In this document: positions 57,219 to 64,000 of the stretch, piece by piece
How the letters are laid out: the number at the start of each line of letters is the position of its first letter
How positions within the stretch are numbered: position 1 is the first letter of the stretch
Origin: Amphibalanus amphitrite
Lineage: Eukaryota > Arthropoda > Thecostraca > Balanomorpha > Balanidae
Direction: 5' to 3'
DNA length: 64,000 bases
Assembly (NCBI RefSeq): GCF_019059575.1
Contig: NW_024881713.1
Coordinates: forward strand, 372,001-436,000
Position numbers and translations under genes: made by a program
Notes under the pieces: generated by a model
Told to the model about the DNA's origin: nothing
Database searches by the model: none
What the model saw: only the letters and a program-made list of their open reading frames with translations

Positions 57219-57635
57219 TGTTTGCCAGTGCTCTGGTGAGGAACATGATAGATACAATTATATGAAAGAAAAACATTGACCTTTTTCCTCGAATCTATAG
57301 CAAAATTAATGAAAAATCACCTTTTTATTTACGTGATATTTCGGCCAACAGACCATTATCAAACGAAAGAAAGAACAATGTACAAGACATTGGTTACAGC
57401 AGACAGACGGCAGCCTATTTTCATATTTCGAAATTCATCTCGCGGTATTTGTTTACATAAGACTTCAATGGAAGAACATCCTTGGTTATGCTAAGATGTT
57501 TCCGATGTACCGTACACACATACATAAAACGAGCGATAAAAAAACGAGACAAAATCAGGACATATAACTCATCATAACACTTTTTGAATATTCGATACGA
57601 TCGATGACTCGAATTCACACGCTGCATACGCTATC
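57219..57635. other. 3' flank/UTR of the Penelope-like element; no gene seen
   Basis: AT-rich DNA between the TTAA element and the stop of the endonuclease frame. I looked for a hammerhead ribozyme core and did not find one. Confidence 0.4.
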
Positions 57636-58680
57636 TTACACACTTATATGATAGGCCAAGACACAAGACGTTCGTTCAGGGAGCTCGTTCAAGGTCATGA
57701 AAAACTCCGAATCTCTGATAGTGATGGACTCTGATATCTTTCTGTCTGGGTAGTCCAGAGCCTGGTGCAGTATCTCCACCGTAAGTGGTAGATCCGCCCC
57801 TCTGTCTAATGACAGCTGACCGTGAGCCACTCTAAAGTGGTCTCCGAGGGGGGTGTCGGGAGTCGCACTCAGCATGTTCCTCACATGCTCGTTAAAACGC
57901 AGTCTGACAGGACGTTTGCTCTCTCCCACATACACCGCCGGCTGTTCCTTGCAGAGAGTACACGTGATCCTGTAAACCACATTTTTGGTCGTGCATCTCC
58001 CTGCTAAGCCACACTTACAGCAGTAGCACCCGCGACTGGCACCCGGACAGAGAGGAGGTGAGAAGGCTGACCTGACTAGCGCGTTTTTCAGTTTGTTTTT
58101 GTTTCGCCAAGCAAGTCGGATGTTCATTCCCGACCTGCGCACCACACCTTTCACCCGGCTCAATAATTTCTCGTCCACATATGGTAGAGTCAAGAAGCCA
58201 TCTACATTCTCTTTTGTAGAACCCCGTTTAGTGCCCCCAGCTTTCGCTTCCCTTAGAGTTCTCCTAAGCACGTTTTCAGGGTACCCGTTGCTAGAAAGGA
58301 GATTCCACATTTTTGTCACGCTCTTTTCTTCCCTGTCCTTATTCGACGATACTGCTATGGCCCTTCTAAACTGGTTCCTAGCCATGCTAATTTTGGTCGA
58401 GGACGGATGAGCTGAAGAGAAATGAAGCACTATGCCCGAGTTGGTAGGCTTAATGTACAGTTCAGTGGCCAGAAATGTGATGTCATTGTCAGAAACGACA
58501 GAGACCAGGGTATCTAGGTATGGGAGCCCCGAGTCCTGCTTCGTGAACTCCATCGTGAATTTTACTGTAGGATGAAGTGAGTTCAAATACGCTAGGAAAT
58601 CTTTCAGGGCTTCCTCCCCGTGGGTCCAGATTCCCCCGTAATCATCAATGTATCGCAAGAGCAGGTCGGGCTTATGTAGC
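57636..58680 (-). pseudogene. Penelope-like RT catalytic end plus GIY-YIG endonuclease
   Basis: The frame is open from upstream of RYIDDYGGIW (RT motif C, near 58650) without an ATG, because it is the shifted continuation of the frame that ends at 58672. RT thumb sequence with GLPYLDTLVSV follows, then a Cys-rich stretch (CYCCKCGLAGRC) and the nuclease core: VVYRITCTLCK, VYVGESKRPVRLRFNEH. These are the metal-dependent GIY-YIG landmarks, with Tyr, Arg and Glu-region residues in place. It ends at about 57636. Known elements use this enzyme for target nicking. Confidence 0.85.
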
Positions 58681-61600
58681 CTCCCTGTTTTGTAAAGCCA
58701 GTCTTTCCAGCCTGTCTAGGAAGAGGATAGCAACGGGAGGGGCGCAAGGGTTACCCATCGCGATTCCCACTTTCTGTTTGTAGAAATCTTTGTCAAAGCA
58801 AAAGACGTTATTCCTCAGACACTGGTCCAGGAGTGTGCATACGTCATCGGGTGTCAAACCGAACATGTTGATATCAGTAACATGCTCCTGCAACTTTTCC
58901 CGAACAGCCTCCACTGCCTCATCTAAAGGAATGGAACCATACAGGTTTACTACGTCTATGCTGAAAAATATGATGTCACTTGGCATCGTGTGTTGTCGCT
59001 GGTAGTCAGCGAGATGGTCCAAAAAATGTTTGGTATCCCGTAGATGAGTAGGCACATATCTCAGCAATTGGCTCAAAACACGTTCAACGAGACAAGATGT
59101 TTTCTCTGTTGGGCCTCCACAAGCTGAAATCACGGGACGAAGAGGGACCCCCGGTTTATGATCTTTGGGAAGCCCGTAAAACAAGGGGATACGGCTATGG
59201 TTAGGTGTTAGGTCATGAATGACATTGTCATCAAGCTTGTTACTGGTAACCTGCTTTAGGGTACGTTTAGTCAAGGCCTCTACCCTGGGAACTGGATTTC
59301 TTTTCAGTTGTTCGTAGTTGGATCGATCTCCTAAAATGTTGTTAGCTTTCTCAACATAGTCAGTTTTGTCAAGTATCACAAAACCCTTACATTTATCGCT
59401 AGGTTTTAAGATAATGGCATCATCTTTTTTTAGCGTTCTCAAAGCCGACATCTCATCCTGGGTGACATTGACATGATCTGTTTTGTGGTGCTTATAGGTA
59501 CGGAGTAAATCATCTTTAAGCTGTTTCAGGTTTCTCTCTGCCTGATTATTTGTCGGGGGAGGAATCCGTTTGTCCAAGTCGGGAAAACGGAAGGTCAAGT
59601 TTGGTTCGTCATTTTGTGACCGATGCGTACCGGTTGTCGCTGACCCCTGGGCGCCTGCAGAAGCTGACGGTGCTCGCTGGGTGTCGGATGGAGCTCCTGG
59701 TGCCTGTTGTGCATCTGTAGAGACCGATTGCGTCCGCTGGATAGCACCGGTGTCGACTGAAGGTCCCGGTGCCTCTTGGGCCCCGGCTGGAGCTGACAGT
59801 GCCTGCTGGAGGGCGCCGACACCGACTGGAGCTGACGGCGTACGCTGGGACGCGACTGGGGCTGACGGTGTCTGCTGGACCCCGACTCGAACTGGCAGTG
59901 TCCTCTGGAGGGCGCTGGAACCGACTGGAGCCGGAGCTGACGGTGTCTGCTGGAGGGCGCCGGTACCGACTCGAACTGACGGTGTCCTCTGGAGGGCGCT
60001 GGAACCGACTGGAGCCGGAGCTGACGGTGTCTTCTGAAGGACGCCGGCACCGACTGGGGCTGACGGTGTCCTCTGGAGGGCGCTGGAACCGACTGGAGCC
60101 GGAGCTGACGGTGTCTTCTGAAGGACGCCGGCACCGACTGGGGCTGACGGTGTCCTCTGGAGGGCGCTGGAACCGACTGGAGCTGTAGCTGACGGTGTCT
60201 GCTGGAGGGCGCCGGCACCGACCTGAGCTGACGGTGTCCTCTGGAGGGCGCTGGAACCGACTGGAGCCGGAGCTGACGGTGTCTGCTGGAGGGCGCCGGT
60301 ACCGACTCGAACTGACGGTGTCCTCTGGAGGGCGCTGGAACCGACTGGAGCCGGAGCTGACGGTGTCTTCTGAAGGACGCCGGCACCGACTGGGGCTGAC
60401 GGTGTCCTCTGGAGGGCGCTGGAACCGACTGGAGCTGTAGCTGACGGTGTCTGCTGGAGGGCGCCGGCACCGACCTGAGCTGACGGTGTCCTCTGGAGGG
60501 CGCCGGAACCAACTGGAGCTGGAGCTGACGGTGTCTGCTGGAGGGCGCCGGTACCGACTCGAACTGACGGTGTCCTCTGGAGGGCGCTGGAACCGACTGG
60601 AGCCGGAGCTGACGGTGTCTTCTGAAGGACGCCGGCACCGACTGGGGCTGACGGTGTCCTCTGGAGGGCGCTGGAACCGACTGGAGCTGTAGCTGACGGT
60701 GTCTGCTGGAGGGCGCCGGCACCGACTAGAGCTGACGGTGTCCTCTGGAGGGCGCCGGAACCAACTGGAGCTGGAGCTGACGGTGTCTGCTGGAGGGCGC
60801 CGGTACCGACTCGAACTGACGGTGTCCTCTGGAGGGCGCTGGAACCGACTGGAGCCGGAGCTGACGGTGTCTTCTGAAGGACGCCGGCACCGACTGGGGC
60901 TGACGGTGTCCTCTGGAGGGCGCTGGAACCGACTGGAGCTGTAGCTGACGGTGTCTGCTGGAGGGCGCCGGCACCGACCTGAGCTGACGGTGTCCTCTGG
61001 AGGGCGCTGGAACCGACTGGAGCCGGAGCTGACGGTGTCTGCTGGAGGGCGCCGGTACCGACTCGAACTGACGGTGTCCTCTGGAGGGCGCTGGAACCGA
61101 CTGGAGCCGGAGCTGACGGTGTCTTCTGAAGGACGCCGGCACCGACTGGGGCTGACGGTGTCCTCTGGAGGGCGCTGGAACCGACTGGAGCCGGAGCTGA
61201 CGGTGTCTGCTGGAGGGCGCCGGCACCGACCTGAGCTGACGGTGTCCTCTGGAGGGCGCCGGAACCAACTGGAGCTGGAGCTGACGGTGTCTGCTGGAGG
61301 GCGCCGGTACCGACTCGAACTGACGGTGTCCTCTGGAGGGCGCTGGAACCGACTGGAGCCGGAGCTGACGGTGTCTTCTGAAGGACGCCGGCACCGACTG
61401 GGGCTGACGGTGTCCTCTGGAGGGCGCTGGAACCAACTGGAGCTGTAGCTGACGGTGTCTGCTGGAGGGCGCCGGCACCGACTAGAGCTGACGGTGTCCT
61501 CTGGAGGGCGCCGGAACCAACTGGAGCTGGAGCTGACGGTGTCTGCTGGAGGGCGCCGGTACCGACTCGAACAGACGGTGTCCTCTGGAGGGCGCTGGAA

Positions 61601-63045
61601 CCGACTGGAGCCGGAGCTGACGGTGTCTTCTGAAGGACGCCGGCACCGACTGGGGCTGACGGTGTCATCTGGAGGGCGATGGAACCGACTGGAGCTGTAG
61701 CTGACGGTGTCTGCTGGAGGGCGCCGGCACCGACCTGAGCTGACGGTGTCCTCTGGAGGGCGCCGGAACCAACTGGAGCTGGAGCTGACGGTGTCTGCTG
61801 GAGGGCGCCGGTACCGACTCGAACTGACGGTGTCCTCTGGAGGGCGCTGGAACCGACTGGAGCCGGAGCTGACGGTGTCTTCTGAAGGACGCCGGCACCG
61901 ACTGGGGCTGACGGTGTCCTCTGGAGGGCGCTGGAACCGACTGGAGCCGGAGCTGACGGTGTCTGCTGGAGGGCGCCGGTACCGACTCGAACTGACGGTG
62001 TCCTCTGGAGGGCGCTGGAACCGACTGGAGCCGGAGCTGACAGTGTCTTCTGAAGGACGCCGGCACCGACTGGGGCTGACGGTGTCCTCTGAAGGGCGCT
62101 GGAAACGACTGGAGCTGTAGCTGACGGTGTCTGCTGGAGGGCGCCGGCACCGACATGAGCTGACGGTGTCCTCTGGAGGGCGCCGGAACCAACTGGAGCT
62201 GTAGCTGACGGTGTCTGCTGGAGGGCGCCGGCACCAACTGGAGCTGACGGTGTCCTCTGGAGGGCGCTGGAACCAACTGGAGCTGGAGCTGACGTTGTCT
62301 GCTGGAGGGCGCCGGCACCGACTAGAGCTGACGGTGCTCCCTGAGCCACAACTGGAGCTGACGGTAGTCTGGCTCGTGCTTGTCTAACTATCTCATCCTT
62401 CCATCTCTTACCGTAAGCAAATCTTTCAATAGCCTTCTCAACATCAACCAGAATCTTCTTGGTGACATCCTGCGTTATGGCAAAGTTGGGTCCCTTGGCC
62501 AGCAGCTTCATGCCTGATTCACATATTGGGCGAGACGACAAGTTGTTCACCCGAGGAGCTGTGTCTTGGGTTTCAACGGTTGTCATCAACACGAGTTTGT
62601 CATGAGCCTCTCGCTTGAGACGGTCATATTTGTTCATGAGACGAGGTCTGTTCTCCGCGATGGTCAGGTCAAACACTCGTACGCATGTGCGGCATACCCA
62701 AATAAACTTGTCCGCGTCAAAAAATCCTCGAATACGATCGAATAGCCTATCTCTTTCACGTTTTAGAAAAGCCCTTCGTCGGAAAGCTTCGGAAATGGCT
62801 TCGTTGAGTAGAGATTTCATAAACTTTTCACATGATTGCTGTACTGTGCTGTTCTTCTCAAACACTGTATTAACTGGTCTCATGCTATCGCTGATGAATC
62901 TTGGAGTAACACCCGACTGTCTGCATGCTACAAGGAATTCAATTTGTAGCTCCGTTTTCGCTAACTTTTCTGGGTTCTTTAAAGTTTGGACGAGCACTGG
63001 CCTGCGGTCAACAATGGGCTCGATAGTATTAATGTTGAAACCCAA
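58672..63045 (-). pseudogene. Penelope-like N-terminal region, repeat domain and RT core
   Basis: The 1457-codon frame has no ATG at its upstream end, which falls at the inversion junction, so the native N terminus is missing. About 210 residues of helical sequence (RRRAFLKRERDRLFDRI, FIWVCRTCVRVFDL) precede a 28-unit Ala/Pro/Gln/Ser repeat domain. After it comes the RT: KPSDKCKGFVILDKTDY, LFYGLPKDHKPG, RPVISACGG, FFSIDVVNLYGSIP (motif A) and GIAMGNPCAPPVAILF (motif B). The frame stops at 58672-58674, just before motif C. The long repeat insert between N terminus and RT is unusual for the family. Confidence 0.85.
59920..62271 (-). repeat. Coding higher-order repeat: 28 units of 84 bp
   Basis: The unit SSALQRTPSAPVGAG plus VLQKTPSAPAPVG (28 aa, 84 bp; itself two 14-aa halves) recurs exactly 28 times with no length change (2352 bp). 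Three variants, A (SAPVGAGVLQK), B (SVRVGTGALQQ) and C (SAQVGAGALQQ), follow each other as a 252-bp ABC super-unit for most of the array. Degenerate units flank both sides. Confidence 0.95.
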
Positions 63046-64000
63046 GACACAGCTCCTCGGGTGAACAACTTGTCGTCTCGCCCAATATGTGAATCAGGCA
63101 TGAAGCTGCTGGCCAAGGGACCCAACTTTGCCATAACGCAGGATGTCACCAAGAAGATTCTGGTTGATGTTGAGAAGGCTATTGAAAGATTTGCTTACGG
63201 TAAGAGATGGAAGGATGAGATAGTTAGACAAGCACGAGCCAGACTACCGTCAGCTCCAGTTGTGGCTCAGGGAGCACCGTCAGCTCTAGTCGGTGCCGGC
63301 GCCCTCCAGCAGACAACGTCAGCTCCAGCTCCAGTTGGTTCCAGCGCCCTCCAGAGGACACCGTCAGCTCCAGTTGGTGCCGGCGCCCTCCAGCAGACAC
63401 CGTCAGTTACAGCTCCAGTTGGTTCCGGCGCCCTCCAGAGGACACCGTCAGCTCAGGTCGGTGCCGGCGCCCTCCAGCAGACACCGTCAGCTACAGCTCC
63501 AGTCGTTTCCAGCGCCCTTCAGAGGACACCGTCAGCCCCAGTCGGTGCCGGCGTCCTTCAGAAGACACCGTCAGCTCCGGCTCCAGTCGGTTCCAGCGCC
63601 CTCCAGAGGACACCGTCAGTTCGAGTCGGTACCGGCGCCCTCCAGCAGACACCGTCAGCTCCAGCTCCAGTTGGTTCCGGCGCCCTCCAGAGGACACCGT
63701 CAGCTCAGGTCGGTGCCGGCGCCCTCCAGCAGACACCGTCAACTACAGCTCCAGTCGGTTCCAGCGCCCTCCAGAGGACACCGTCAGCCCCAGTCGGTGC
63801 CGGCGTCCTTCAGAAGACACCGTCAGCTCCGGCTCCAGTCGGTTCCAGCGCCCTCCAGAGGACACTGCCAGTTCGAGTTGGGGTCCAGCAGACACCGTCA
63901 GCCCCAGTCGCGTCCCAGCGTACGCCGTCAGCTCCAGTCGGTGTCGGCGCCCTCCAGCAGGCACTGTCAGCTCCAGCCGGGGCCCAAGAGGCACCGGGAC
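63034..64000 (+). mobile_element. Second Penelope-like copy, head-to-head and 5'-truncated
   Basis: From 63034 the plus strand repeats the minus-strand element starting at 62577 (VETQDTAPRVNNLSSRPICE onward), in frame and open to the window end. Its repeat array has only 6 units (63340-63843) against 28, then continues into the same post-array sequence (LPVRVGVQQ, GALQQALSAPAGAQ). A unique 456-bp segment (62578-63033) separates the two arms. Confidence 0.9.

Larger units (their letters stand above)
57636..63033 (-). mobile_element. Penelope-like retroelement, frameshifted and 5'-truncated
   Basis: The minus strand encodes a reverse transcriptase followed by a GIY-YIG endonuclease, the hallmark order of Penelope-like elements. 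The RT and its YIDD motif lie in different frames, so one frameshift separates 58672-63045 from 57636-58658. At 63033/63034 the element turns into an inverted partial copy of itself. Confidence 0.9.

Noticed and set aside
59570-62318. Several long frames on both strands through the repeat array
   Set aside because: An 84-bp unit keeps all frames open; only the minus frame that continues into the RT is meaningful.

Overview
The window looks like animal nuclear DNA, most probably from a marine invertebrate and perhaps an arthropod such as a crustacean. The reasons are spliced genes with GT-AG introns, an intron of about 15 kb, an intronless seven-transmembrane receptor, a secreted C-type lectin with a TATA box, Ty3/Gypsy-like and Penelope-like retroelements, and a very high density of non-autonomous DNA transposons. 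Homopolymer G and C runs and scattered AGGTCA motifs sit mostly inside repeats. There are no bacterial operons, CRISPR arrays or rRNA. The species call is an inference.

Layout. 1-1200: GGAGCC minisatellite and fragments of TTAA-flanked elements. 1250-1498 (-): an isolated candidate exon. 2456-3593: an intact TTAA element. 3959-4614 (+): last two exons of a gene that enters from the left. 5282-6629: an element whose ends are lattices of palindromes. 8373-9044 (-): C-type lectin. 9347-12664: a TIR element, then a TTAA element broken by a fold-back insertion whose arms repeat AGCGA every ~16 bp. 14713-34106 (+): a five-exon gene of unknown family whose exon phases all match (297 aa, with an AT-hook-like RGRPKK formed across a splice junction). 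Its last intron holds a nest of transposons four levels deep. 34107-42440: 3' flank, a 4-kb long-TIR element and satellite-like arrays. 43662-45278 (-): a divergent class-A-like GPCR. 47489-51439 (+): a Ty3/Gypsy-like gag-pol with no visible LTRs, broken by a local duplication-inversion. 51440-57214: a cluster of TTAA elements. 57636-64000: a Penelope-like element with a GIY-YIG domain (-), whose N-terminal region carries a perfectly periodic higher-order repeat, with a second partial copy head-to-head on the + strand.

The host genes (unknown exon gene, lectin, AT-hook-like gene, GPCR) show no functional link to one another. The main theme is repeat biology. Splice-site-adjacent DNA in the five-exon gene has been amplified into minisatellites. 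Several transposon classes can be delimited to the base by their target-site duplications. At least two fold-back elements have arms made of short, regularly spaced motifs.

Limits: all calls come from reading the sequence. Family names rest on motifs, not on searches. Exon calls without transcripts are predictions.
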